From NCBI RefSeq assembly GCF_017813235.1, contig NZ_JAGISH010000002.1, positions 1 through 64,000 on the forward strand: a stretch of 64,000 bases of DNA. Reading direction: 5' to 3'. This DNA is from Sagittula salina (lineage in GTDB: Bacteria; Pseudomonadota; Alphaproteobacteria; Rhodobacterales; Rhodobacteraceae). Below the pieces are notes generated by a model. The model saw only the letters and a list, made by a program, of their open reading frames with translations, was not told where the DNA came from and ran no database searches. The position numbers and the translations under genes are program-made. Of the stretch, positions 42,941 to 50,831 are shown one piece after another (positions within the stretch are counted from its first letter, which is position 1; every line of letters begins with the position of its first letter).

Positions 42941-43951
42941 TTATTCGGACAGCAGTCCGAGATCCTTCAGGTAGCTGCGGTGGCTTTCGACCAGTGCCGC
43001 GGCTTCCGGCGAACGCGTCGCCCAGTCGTCCCACGCGACCTGCGCGCCCTTGCGGAACTCGGCGCGGTCCTCGGCGGACCAGTCCCACAGCTTCACGCCC
43101 TTGGCGGTCAGCATGGCGGCGGCCTCTGCGTTCTTCTTCTCGTTCGACAGGGCGGTGTGCAGCGACAGTTTCTGCATCGCGGTGTCGATGATGCGGCGCT
43201 GCGCGTCGGTCAGACCGTCCCAGACTTCCTTGTTGCACGCCAGGTGGTCCGACGGCATGGAGTGGAAGCCGGGGTAGGTGGCGTGTTCCACGAGGTCATA
43301 GAGACCGAGACCCACGTTGTTCGACAGGCCCGACGCGTCCGCGCCGTCGATGATGCCGGTTTCCAGCGCGGTGAAGATCTCGGTAAAGTCCATCACGATC
43401 GGCTGCGCGCCGAGGTTTTCGAAGATCTCGGTCTCCAGACCCGGGGGCGAACGGAACTTCCAGCCCTTCAGATCCTCGAAACCGGCCAGCGGCTTCGACG
43501 AGGACAACGATTCCTGACCATAGAGCCACCAGCCGATCAGCTGCATGCCCTGACCGTTGTACAGCTCCTGCGCGGCGTCGTAGCCGCCACCGTAGTACAG
43601 CCACGACAGCTGCTGCCACGGGGTGTCGTAACCGCCCATGATGTCGCCGACGAACTGGAAGGCCGGGTTCTTGCCGGTCTGGTAGGCGCCGCCGGTCATG
43701 TCGCAGTCGAGGATGCCGTTGATGGCCGCGTCGAAGGTTTCGGTCGTGGCGACGACGGACGAGCTGTAGAACATCTCGATGTCGACAGAGCCGCCCGACA
43801 TGGTTTCCACGTCATCCGCGAACTGGGCGGCGAGGATGCCCGAGGGGTGTTCGGTCGCATAATGCGTCTGGATGCGCAGGGTCACGTCCTGGGCGCTGGC
43901 CGCCGACGCGGCAAGGGCGACGGCGGCTGCCGTCGTCATAAGCTTCTTCAT
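42941..43951 (-). CDS. dctP: TRAP transporter substrate-binding protein DctP (TakP-like)
   Basis: 336 residues. Signal peptide MKKLMTTAAAVALAASAASA. The sequence follows the TakP subgroup (alpha-keto or mannonate-type organic acids): YSSSVVATTETFDAAINGILDCDMTGG, WWLYGQESLSSSKPL and FTEIFTALETGIIDGADA. Binds the substrate in the periplasm. Its promoter lies between 43952 and 44206, shared with the divergent gntR gene and holding two TGGTATACCA sites. Strong GGGAGG before the ATG. Confidence 0.93.
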   Translation of the reverse strand: MKKLMTTAAAVALAASAASAQDVTLRIQTHYATEHPSGILAAQFADDVETMSGGSVDIEMFYSSSVVATTETFDAAINGILDCDMTGGAYQTGKNPAFQFVGDIMGGYDTPWQQLSWLYYGGGYDAAQELYNGQGMQLIGWWLYGQESLSSSKPLAGFEDLKGWKFRSPPGLETEIFENLGAQPIVMDFTEIFTALETGIIDGADASGLSNNVGLGLYDLVEHATYPGFHSMPSDHLACNKEVWDGLTDAQRRIIDTAMQKLSLHTALSNEKKNAEAAAMLTAKGVKLWDWSAEDRAEFRKGAQVAWDDWATRSPEAAALVESHRSYLKDLGLLSE

Positions 43952-44054
43952 GGTGTCCTCCCGTAGCGACGACCCTTTGGGCCGCCTTCGTTGTCCGTCG
44001 GACAAGGCGTCCTCTACTTGCCTTGCCCCGGGACCATTCCGGCCCCTGTCAGGA

Positions 44055-44064
44055 TGGTATACCA
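44055..44064. promoter_or_regulatory. Operator half-match TGGTATACCA between dctP and gntR
   Basis: TGGTATACCA, the 10-base core of the UxuR/ExuR-like palindrome, 104 bases upstream of the dctP start. Confidence 0.75.
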
Positions 44065-44112
44065 ACCCGCTGCCGACACGCTAAACCAAACGCCGGTCGA
44101 CACGCAAGATTT

Positions 44113-44126
44113 TTTGGTATACCAAA
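44113..44126. promoter_or_regulatory. Second operator between dctP and gntR
   Basis: TTTGGTATACCAAA, a 14-base palindrome in an AT-rich stretch (TTTTTT before, TTTTTC after), 81 bases before the gntR start. Its position suggests autoregulation of gntR and control of the TRAP operon. Confidence 0.85.
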
Positions 44127-44206
44127 TTTTTCTTAGGGGAGGCCGTGCCCGTCAGGGTAAGGAAGGCGGCGAAAAACCGATAAAAGCCAGAAAGAAGGGC
44201 TGCGCC

Positions 44207-45013
44207 ATGCCGGAGGAGACACTGCCGGACCAGATCGCGAATCGCCTGCGCCGGGATATCCTGCGCGGCACCCTGCCGCCGGGTACGCCGGTGAAGGAAC
44301 GCGATCACGCCAGCGAACTGGGGGTCAGCCGGACCCCGATGCGCGAAGCGATTCGCATTCTCGCCAAGGAGGGGCTGGTGCTCCTGCGTCCGGCGCGCTC
44401 GCCCATCGTGGCGCAACCGTCCTACGAGGAAGTCGCGCATAACATCGAGGTCATGACCTCGCTCGAACTCCTCTCTGCCCGGCTGGCCTGCGACCGCGCC
44501 TCCGACGCGGAAATCGAAGGCATCGCCGCCCTCGCGGACCGGATGGAGCGGGACTACGACACCTCCGATGCTGTGGATGTCTTCGAAATCGACATGAGCT
44601 TTCACCGCGCCATCGCGGAGGCCGCGCACAATCCCGTGCTGGCCGAAATGCATGCCTCGCTGCTGGCGCGGCTGTGGCGGGCGCGTTACCTGTCGGCCAC
44701 GCGCAAACGCTCGCGCGACCGGGTGCTGAACCAGCACGCCGAGATCGTGAAGGGCCTGCGCGCCCGCGATCCCGAACTGGTGACGGAAAACGTGCGCTCG
44801 CACCTTCTGCACCTGCTCATCAACGTAAAGGATTATTTCGGCAGCGAGGGGGACATGCCCCCGGAGGTCGCGCCCGATCCGCTTTCGGGATCGCTTGCGG
44901 GCGCCGGACCCGAGGCGTCCCCCGAAACACGGCCCGAAGCACGGCCCGAAACACGGCCCGAAACACGGCCCGAAACACCGCCACCCGAGGATACCGCCGC
45001 CGCCGGGGAATGA
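44207..45013 (+). CDS. GntR/FadR-family transcriptional regulator
   Basis: 268 residues. N-terminal winged helix (about 6-70: LPDQIANRLRRDILRGTLPP, the recognition helix ELGVSRTPMREAIRILAKEG) and a FCD effector domain with the metal-ligand pattern (FEIDMSFHRAIAEAAHNP and HAEIVKGL...HLLHLL). FCD regulators respond to sugar acids or other organic acids. The last 40 residues are a non-family Pro/Glu/Thr/Arg repeat tail encoded by a 12-base repeat. Two operators lie upstream and one before the dehydratase gene. Its effector is probably an intermediate of the local sugar-acid pathway. Confidence 0.93.
   Translation: MPEETLPDQIANRLRRDILRGTLPPGTPVKERDHASELGVSRTPMREAIRILAKEGLVLLRPARSPIVAQPSYEEVAHNIEVMTSLELLSARLACDRASDAEIEGIAALADRMERDYDTSDAVDVFEIDMSFHRAIAEAAHNPVLAEMHASLLARLWRARYLSATRKRSRDRVLNQHAEIVKGLRARDPELVTENVRSHLLHLLINVKDYFGSEGDMPPEVAPDPLSGSLAGAGPEASPETRPEARPETRPETRPETPPPEDTAAAGE
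44921..44980 (+). repeat. Five 12-base tandem units in the gntR 3' end
   Basis: Four near-identical CCCGAAACACGG units (one CCCGAAGCACGG) and a final CCCGAAACACCG, encoding Pro-Glu-Thr/Ala-Arg repeats in the regulator's tail. Confidence 0.9.
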
Positions 45014-45059
45014 TCCGTCAGCGGCACAAACCGACCACATCCGAGAAAGGAAAGATGTA

Positions 45060-45905
45060 ATGAAACTGCTGCGTTACGGCCCGCAGGGGCAGGAGAAGCC
45101 GGGGCTTCTGGACGCCGAGGGCCGCGTGCGCGACCTCTCCGGCGAAGTCGCGGATTTCGCCGGGGACGCCGTCTCTCTGGAGGCGCTGGACCGCCTGCGC
45201 GGGCTTGACGTTTCCGCCCTGCCGGTTGTCGAGGAGCCGGGCCGCATCGGCGCCTGCCTCGCTTCCGTGCCGAACTTCTTCTGCGTCGGCCTGAATTATG
45301 CCAAGCATGCCGCCGAAAGCGGCATGGCGATTCCGCCCGAACCCATCCTCTTCAACAAGGCGACCTCGGCGCTGTCCGGTCCCTTCGACGCGGTGGTGAT
45401 CCCGCGCAATTCCGAGAAATCCGACTGGGAGGTGGAACTGGGCGTGGTGATCGGCCGCGAGTGTTCCTATGTCTCCGAGGCGGAAGCGCTGGATTACGTC
45501 GCGGGCTACTGCACGATCAACGACGTCTCCGAACGCGCCTTCCAGATCGAACGCGGCGGCCAGTGGATGAAGGGCAAATCCGCCCCGACCTTCGGCCCGA
45601 CGGGTCCGTATCTGGTGACGGCGGACGAGGTCGGCGACCCGCAGGCGCTGCGCGTGACGCTGAAGCTGAACGGCGAGACGGTGCAGGATTCCGACACCTC
45701 GGACATGATCTTCACCGTGGCGCAGATCGTGTCGCACATGAGCCAGTTCATGAAGCTGGTGCCCGGCGACATCATCGCCACCGGCACGCCCTCGGGCGTG
45801 GGCATGGGCATGAAACCGCAGCGTTTCCTGAAGCCCGGCGACGTGATGGAAGTCGAGGTCCAGGGCCTCGGCGCGCAACGCCAGGAAGCCGTCGCCGCCT
45901 CCTGA
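45060..45905 (+). CDS. FAH-family hydrolase (2,4-diketo-3-deoxy sugar acid hydrolase-like)
   Basis: 281 residues. Fumarylacetoacetate hydrolase fold: FCVGLNYAKHAAESGMAIPPEPILFNKATSAL is the signature, with the metal ligands in DWEVELGVVIGREC (ExE) and the Asp in TINDVSERAFQ, plus MKGKSAPTFGPTGPYLVT and ATGTPSGVGMG. Members of this subgroup cleave 2,4-diketo-3-deoxy-L-fuconate/rhamnonate to pyruvate and L-lactate, though many carry the name ureidoglycolate lyase. It is 46 bases after gntR, on the same strand. Confidence 0.9.
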   Translation: MKLLRYGPQGQEKPGLLDAEGRVRDLSGEVADFAGDAVSLEALDRLRGLDVSALPVVEEPGRIGACLASVPNFFCVGLNYAKHAAESGMAIPPEPILFNKATSALSGPFDAVVIPRNSEKSDWEVELGVVIGRECSYVSEAEALDYVAGYCTINDVSERAFQIERGGQWMKGKSAPTFGPTGPYLVTADEVGDPQALRVTLKLNGETVQDSDTSDMIFTVAQIVSHMSQFMKLVPGDIIATGTPSGVGMGMKPQRFLKPGDVMEVEVQGLGAQRQEAVAAS

Positions 45906-45947
45906 GCGCGGTGGACGCGACCTGTGATCCGCGTGACAGACACGACA

Positions 45948-45975
45948 CGGGCGGCCTCATCGGCCGCCCGTTCTG
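45948..45975 (+). terminator. Terminator after the FAH-family gene
   Basis: ACGGGCGGCC and GGCCGCCCGT with a five-base loop, followed by TCTGG. The T-run is short, so efficiency is uncertain. Confidence 0.7.
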
Positions 45976-46225
45976 GTTCCACGCACACCCGCCCGGCCTC
46001 CTAACTTTCTACCGCAATGCTACATGCGGAGGGCCGCTCCGCCCGACGCGCGCGTTGCCACGAGGGGCATGTTTTCCACCGGTTTCAGGCCCCGCGCTTG
46101 CCCTGATATTACCCTGGGCCCGACGGCGGCGGGCCAGAGCTTTCACCGCCGGGATGCGTAGCCAATTCCCTGAGATTCCCTTAACAGTATTCCCCAAGGC
46201 ATTGATTTTATTTGGTGGAAATATC

Positions 46226-46240
46226 GTCCCACGCTGGGAC
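46226..46240. promoter_or_regulatory. Operator-like dyad upstream of the BKACE gene
   Basis: GTCCCACGCTGGGAC, 6-base arms around CGC, compatible with a LysR-type T-N11-A site. The LysR gene immediately downstream is the obvious candidate regulator. Confidence 0.45.
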
Positions 46241-46242
46241 AC

Positions 46243-46278
46243 GCCCCCCGACGCGCCCCCCGACTGGCCCCCTGCCAC
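46243..46278. repeat. Three 12-base tandem units, non-coding
   Basis: GCCCCCCGACGC, GCCCCCCGACTG and GCCCCCTGCCAC, immediately after the dyad at 46226. Confidence 0.75.
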
Positions 46279-46407
46279 GGCCCGGAAATATTGCTGGAAA
46301 TGTTTCCGGTCAGCCTGTCGCGAACGGACCCCGAGGCGGACTTTTCCGGCGGGAGCCAGACCGCGAATCCGTCCCTCATGGCCGAAAGCCGCCCCAAGGA
46401 GACCCCG

Positions 46408-47337
46408 ATGCCCCTGACCATGAACCGCGAGGTTTTCATCACCTGCGCCGTGACCGGATCGGGCGGCACTCAGGACCGATCTTCCCACGTGCCGCGCTCG
46501 CCCCGTCAGATCGCCGAGAGCGCCATCGCTGCGGCCCGCGCCGGGGCGGCGGTGGTTCACTGCCATGTCCGCGACCCGGAGACGGGCGCCCCCTCGCGCA
46601 AGCTGTCCTTTTACCGCGAGGTGACAGACCGCATCCGGGAGGCGGAGGTCGACGTGGTGCTGAACCTGACGGCGGGAATGGGCGGCGACATGGTCTTTGG
46701 CCCGGCGTCGCAGCCCTTGCCGCTGCGGGCGGCTGGCACCGACATGGCGGGCGCGGAGGAGCGTGTCGCCCACGTGCTGGAATGCCGCCCCGAAATCTGC
46801 ACGCTGGACTGCGGCACGATGAACTTCGCCGAGGCCGACTACGTCATGACGAACACGCCGGGGATGCTGCGGGCCATGGGGCGGATGATGACCGAGGCCG
46901 GCGCGAAGCCGGAGATCGAAGCCTTCGACACCGGGCACCTGTGGTTCGCCAAGGAACTGGTGAAGGAGGGCGTTCTGGCGGGACCCGCGCTGGTTCAGCT
47001 GTGCATGGGGGTGCCCTGGGGCGCGCCGGACGATTTGAATACCTTCATGGCGATGGTGAACAATGTGCCGCCGGGCTGGACCTTCAGCGCCTTTGGCCTG
47101 GGGCGGCACCAGATGGCCTATGTCGCGGCGAGCGTGCTGGCGGGGGGCAATGTGCGGGTCGGGCTGGAGGATAACCTCTGGCTCGACAAGGGTGTATTGG
47201 CGCGGAACGAGGATCTGGTGACCCGCGCGAAGACCATCATCGAAGCGATGGGCGCGCGTGTGATCGGCCCGGCTGAGGTGCGCGAACGGCTGGGGCTGAT
47301 CAAGCGCGCGCCGGAAGGAGCCGCCTCTCGCGCCTGA
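46408..47337 (+). CDS. BKACE-family beta-keto acid cleavage enzyme (DUF849)
   Basis: 309 residues. Zinc-dependent TIM-barrel enzyme: [36 protein letters not shown] (zinc ligands His-x-His), [20 protein letters not shown] and [20 protein letters not shown]. It cleaves a beta-keto acid with acetyl-CoA to an acetoacetyl product and a CoA ester. The carnitine-type subgroup (3-dehydrocarnitine cleavage) is nearest by eye. Start ATG at 46408 (GACCCCGATG context, GGAG upstream). Followed by a LysR gene. Confidence 0.9.
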   Translation: MPLTMNREVFITCAVTGSGGTQDRSSHVPRSPRQIAESAIAAARAGAAVVHCHVRDPETGAPSRKLSFYREVTDRIREAEVDVVLNLTAGMGGDMVFGPASQPLPLRAAGTDMAGAEERVAHVLECRPEICTLDCGTMNFAEADYVMTNTPGMLRAMGRMMTEAGAKPEIEAFDTGHLWFAKELVKEGVLAGPALVQLCMGVPWGAPDDLNTFMAMVNNVPPGWTFSAFGLGRHQMAYVAASVLAGGNVRVGLEDNLWLDKGVLARNEDLVTRAKTIIEAMGARVIGPAEVRERLGLIKRAPEGAASRA

Positions 47338-47391
47338 CGGGCGGGCGGTTCGGCTTGACAGTCCAAACGCGGCGGGCCTTACGGTCCTCGC

Positions 47392-48273
47392 ATGTTCGGA
47401 TTCAAAGATATCGAAATCATTCGGTCCGTCGTGCGTCACGGCGGGTTTCGCGCCGCCTCGGATGCCACGGGGCTGGCGCAATCGGCGATTTCGCGGCGTA
47501 TCAGGCATCTCGAAGACCGCATGGGCATCACGATTTTCGAACGTGACGGGCGTGGTGTCAGGCTGAGCGCCACGGGGCGGAGGCTATGCGACGAGGCGGA
47601 GGTGCTGATCGCGCAGCGTGACCGTATCCTGGACGAACTGACACAGGGCGTCATGGCGGGGGTGGTGCGGCTGGGCGTGGCGGAGACAATGACCCACACG
47701 ATCCTCCCGCGCATGCTGACCACACTGCGCAACCGCCATCCGTTACTGCGCTTCGAAATCTCTGTGGATACCTCCGAACAGATGGGGCAGGCGCTGAAGG
47801 ATGACGCGCTCGACGTGGTCATCATGCTGCGCGATCAGGCACCGCGCGGCATCGTGCTGACGCCCCTGCCGCCGGTGGGCATGGGCTGGTTCGTGTCGCC
47901 CGACCATTTCACTCTGCCCAGCCCCGCGGGAATCGGCGATCTGGCCGCGCTGCCCATCGTTTCCTTCCCGAAGACCACGATCCCGCACCGGCAGGTTCTG
48001 GATTTGTTGACGCCGGGGCGCAGGCAACCGGCGACGGTGCATGGTTCGGCGTCGCTTGCGACCATGGTGAACCTTGTGAAGCAGGGATTCGGCATCGGGA
48101 CGATTCCACATGACATCGTTGCCGCATGGCCGCAGGCGATGTTGCGAGAGATCGACGTTCTGCCGGAGGCCGCACTGCCACCGCTGGAGTTCGTGATCTG
48201 CCATGATTCTGAAAGGAATGAGGAAATCGGTCGAGAGGTCACACGGGCAGCGGTCGAAGCGGGACGAGATTGA
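47392..48273 (+). CDS. LysR-family transcriptional regulator
   Basis: 293 residues. N-terminal helix-turn-helix (GGFRAASDATGLAQSAISRR) and the two-lobed effector domain (about 90-290). It follows the BKACE gene by 54 bases on the same strand, with its start in a GC-rich stretch, and precedes the DUF1445 cluster by 101 AT-rich bases. It could regulate either neighbour; the AT-rich gap with the divergent-type promoter signals favours the downstream cluster. Confidence 0.92.
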   Translation: MFGFKDIEIIRSVVRHGGFRAASDATGLAQSAISRRIRHLEDRMGITIFERDGRGVRLSATGRRLCDEAEVLIAQRDRILDELTQGVMAGVVRLGVAETMTHTILPRMLTTLRNRHPLLRFEISVDTSEQMGQALKDDALDVVIMLRDQAPRGIVLTPLPPVGMGWFVSPDHFTLPSPAGIGDLAALPIVSFPKTTIPHRQVLDLLTPGRRQPATVHGSASLATMVNLVKQGFGIGTIPHDIVAAWPQAMLREIDVLPEAALPPLEFVICHDSERNEEIGREVTRAAVEAGRD

Positions 48274-48374
48274 TCTCAATAGAAGATCAAAAGTGGGGCC
48301 AACTGAACTATTGATTCAATCGGTCACTCTGCGAATGCTGGGGCATCGCAATAGTTAACCACGACCGGACCTCA

Positions 48375-49190
48375 ATGACCGAATCGACCTCCGCCATTTC
48401 CACCCCCGCTGCCCTGCGCGCCCTGATCCGCGAGGGCCGCTTTGACGGGCCGACCGCCGGGCACGGCGGCGAGGCGTTGCAGGCGAATCTCGTGATCCTC
48501 GCGGGAGAGGCGGCGCAGGATTTCCTGCGCTTCTGTCAGGCCAACCCGCGCCCCTGTCCGCTTCTGGCGGTCGGGGAACCGGGCGATCCGAGCCTGCCGA
48601 CGCTGGGCGATATCGACCTTCGCCACGACGTGCCGCGCTACCGGGTCTGGCGCGACGGCGCGCTGGAGGGCGAGCCCATCGACATCGCGGATCTGTGGCG
48701 CGACGACATGGTGTCCTTTGCCATCGGCTGTTCCTTCAGCTTCGAGGACGCGCTGACCCGCGCTGGTATCCCGGTCCGCCATCAGGCCGCCGGGCGCAAC
48801 GTGCCGATGTATCGCACCAGCCTTGCCACTCGCGCCGCCGGGCGCTTCTCCGGTCCGTTGGTGGTGAGTATGCGGGCCATGCCCGCCGCCGACGCCATCG
48901 AGGCCATAGCCATCTGCCAGCGCTTTCCGTTGGCGCATGGCGCGCCGGTGCATATCGGCGACCCGGCGCAGATCGGCATCACTGATCTGGATCGCCCCGA
49001 TTACGGCGACGCACCGGACATCCGGGCTGGCGACATTCCCGTCTTCTGGGCCTGCGGCGTGACACCGCAGGCGGCGATTACCGCTGCGAAACCCGCGCTC
49101 GCCATCACCCATGCGCCGGGGCACATGCTCGTGACCGACGTACCGTCGAGCCAGGCTGAAAGACGACTGACCGGGATCCACACCCGGTAA
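48375..49190 (+). CDS. DUF1445 (UPF0317) hydro-lyase-like protein
   Basis: 271 residues. Family signature regions are [58 protein letters not shown], and [23 protein letters not shown] near the middle, with the C-terminal [13 protein letters not shown]...[13 protein letters not shown]. Characterised relatives are the N-terminal part of vertebrate D-glutamate cyclase (DGLUCY) and the KipA/DUF1445-containing group linked to pyroglutamate metabolism. It is the first gene of a cluster ending with PxpB and PxpC, so a lactam or hydroxy acid substrate is likely. Confidence 0.87.
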   Translation: MTESTSAISTPAALRALIREGRFDGPTAGHGGEALQANLVILAGEAAQDFLRFCQANPRPCPLLAVGEPGDPSLPTLGDIDLRHDVPRYRVWRDGALEGEPIDIADLWRDDMVSFAIGCSFSFEDALTRAGIPVRHQAAGRNVPMYRTSLATRAAGRFSGPLVVSMRAMPAADAIEAIAICQRFPLAHGAPVHIGDPAQIGITDLDRPDYGDAPDIRAGDIPVFWACGVTPQAAITAAKPALAITHAPGHMLVTDVPSSQAERRLTGIHTR

Positions 49191-49226
49191 GGCGCGAAAC
49201 AACAAGAACCCCAACAGGAGAACACC

Positions 49227-50270
49227 ATGAAAAAGACGATGATGACCGCCATGACCGCCGCGCTGCTGGCCGGTCCGGCGCTGTCCGAGGAACAGCTGGC
49301 CGTGGTCGGCAGCTGGTCCAGCCTGCCGCTTTACAAACAGTTCACCACCCCCTTCTGGACCGAGGAGCTGCCGAAATTGACCGGCGGCGCCTTCAGCGCA
49401 CAGCTCACGAGCTTTGACCAGATGGGTATTGCCGGCGGTGACGTCTACCGGATGCTGGGCGATGGCGTCTTTGACGTGGGCCAGACGGTGGCGGACTACA
49501 CCGTCGGCGATGCGCCGGAACTCGAAGGTCTGGACGTGCCGCTGGTCGCGACCAGCGCCGAGGAAGCCCGCGAAATGGTCGAGGCCGCGCGCCCGATGGT
49601 CGAGGATATCATGCGCGACCGCTTCAACGCCGAGGCGCTCGGGATCGCGCCCTATCCGCCGCAGGTCGTCTTTTGCAAGGGCGAGATCGCATCGCTTGCC
49701 GATCTTGAGGGCAAGAAGGTGCGCGGGTCCGGCCGGATGACGACCAAGCTCCTTGAGGCGCTCGGGGCCGAGGGTGTCAATATCGCCTTTTCCGAAGTGC
49801 CGGGATCGCTGCAGCGAGGCGTGATCGACTGCGCCGTGACCGGCGCCGGGTCGGGCTATTCCGCTGGTTGGTGGGAGGTTTCCGACCACCTGATGACACT
49901 GCCGCTGGGCGGATGGGACCCGGTGGTGATCGCCATGAACAAGGATCGCTTCGACGGCCTGTCGCCCGAGCTGCAGCAGACGCTGAAGGTCGCCGTGAAG
50001 GAAGGGCTGGAGGACAAGGCCTGGGCCGCCGCGCAGGGCGGTCTGGACAATGATATCGCCTGCCTGACGGGGCAGGGCGAATGCACCTCCGGCGATGCCG
50101 CGTCGATGACGCTGGTCGCGGCGAGCGAGGCGGACCTGGCCTCTGCCCGCGAGGCGCTGGAAACTGTCGTGCTGCCGGAATGGGCGGAACGCGCCGGATC
50201 CGACTGGGCAACCCGCTGGAACGAAAGCGTCGGCCAAGCCGTCGGCGTTTCCGTCCCGGTCAAGGACTGA
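49227..50270 (+). CDS. dctP: TRAP transporter substrate-binding protein DctP
   Basis: 347 residues. Signal peptide MKKTMMTAMTAALLAGPALS. Family motifs are spread: VGSWSSLPLYKQFTTPFWTEELP, VYRMLGDGVFDVGQTVADYT and FSEVPGSLQRGVIDCAVTGAG. Different subgroup from the DctP at 42941. 36 bases after the DUF1445 gene, so in the same operon. Confidence 0.9.
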   Translation: MKKTMMTAMTAALLAGPALSEEQLAVVGSWSSLPLYKQFTTPFWTEELPKLTGGAFSAQLTSFDQMGIAGGDVYRMLGDGVFDVGQTVADYTVGDAPELEGLDVPLVATSAEEAREMVEAARPMVEDIMRDRFNAEALGIAPYPPQVVFCKGEIASLADLEGKKVRGSGRMTTKLLEALGAEGVNIAFSEVPGSLQRGVIDCAVTGAGSGYSAGWWEVSDHLMTLPLGGWDPVVIAMNKDRFDGLSPELQQTLKVAVKEGLEDKAWAAAQGGLDNDIACLTGQGECTSGDAASMTLVAASEADLASAREALETVVLPEWAERAGSDWATRWNESVGQAVGVSVPVKD

Positions 50271-50288
50271 GGCCCGGGCGTGCATCGC

Positions 50289-50831
50289 ATGGAAACACTG
50301 GAAGGCGCGCTCCGGCGCGCCAACCGCCTCGTGGCGCTGGCCCTCGGGCTGGCCCTTGTGGGGACGGTGATCTTTGTCCTGATCGATGTGATCGGGCGCA
50401 AGACCGGCTGGGGGTCGCTGGGCGGCTCTGACGAGATATCGGGCTACGTGATGGCCGCCGTCGCCAGTTGGGGCCTGTCATGTGCCCTGCTGGACCGCGC
50501 GCATGTCCGTATCGATCTGATCCGGCAACGGCTGAACGCGGCGGGGCAGGGGCTGATGGATGTCTTTGCCATGATGGTCACCAACGGCGTCGTCCTGCTG
50601 ATCGCCTGGCACTGCTGGCCCGTCCTGGAAAAGACCATCGAGCGTGGATCGCGCGCGAACACGCCGCTGGAAACGCCGCTGTGGATTCCACAGGGCATCT
50701 GGTTCGCGGGCTGGGCGTGGTTTGCGCTATGCGCCACGGCGCTCAGCCTCATTGCCATCGCCTATCTTGCCCATGGCAGGCACGCGGACGTGACCCGCGT
50801 GATCGGCCTCGGCTCGGAGCTTGACCCATGA
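50289..50831 (+). CDS. dctQ: TRAP transporter small membrane subunit DctQ
   Basis: 180 residues. Four helices; core motifs FVLIDVIGRKTGWGSLGGSDEISGYVMA and ALLDRAHVRIDLIRQRL. A GTG at 50280 would add three residues. The end overlaps the dctM start by 4 bases (ATGA). Confidence 0.87.
   Translation: METLEGALRRANRLVALALGLALVGTVIFVLIDVIGRKTGWGSLGGSDEISGYVMAAVASWGLSCALLDRAHVRIDLIRQRLNAAGQGLMDVFAMMVTNGVVLLIAWHCWPVLEKTIERGSRANTPLETPLWIPQGIWFAGWAWFALCATALSLIAIAYLAHGRHADVTRVIGLGSELDP

Larger units (their letters stand above)
45976..46407. promoter_or_regulatory. 432-base upstream region of the BKACE gene
   Basis: No gene seen. It contains a GC-rich stretch with several hairpins (46020-46060), the dyad GTCCCA-CGC-TGGGAC at 46226-46240, three 12-base repeats at 46243-46278 and the ribosome site CAAGGAGAC. 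The AT-rich patch at 46150-46225 is the likely promoter. Confidence 0.6.
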
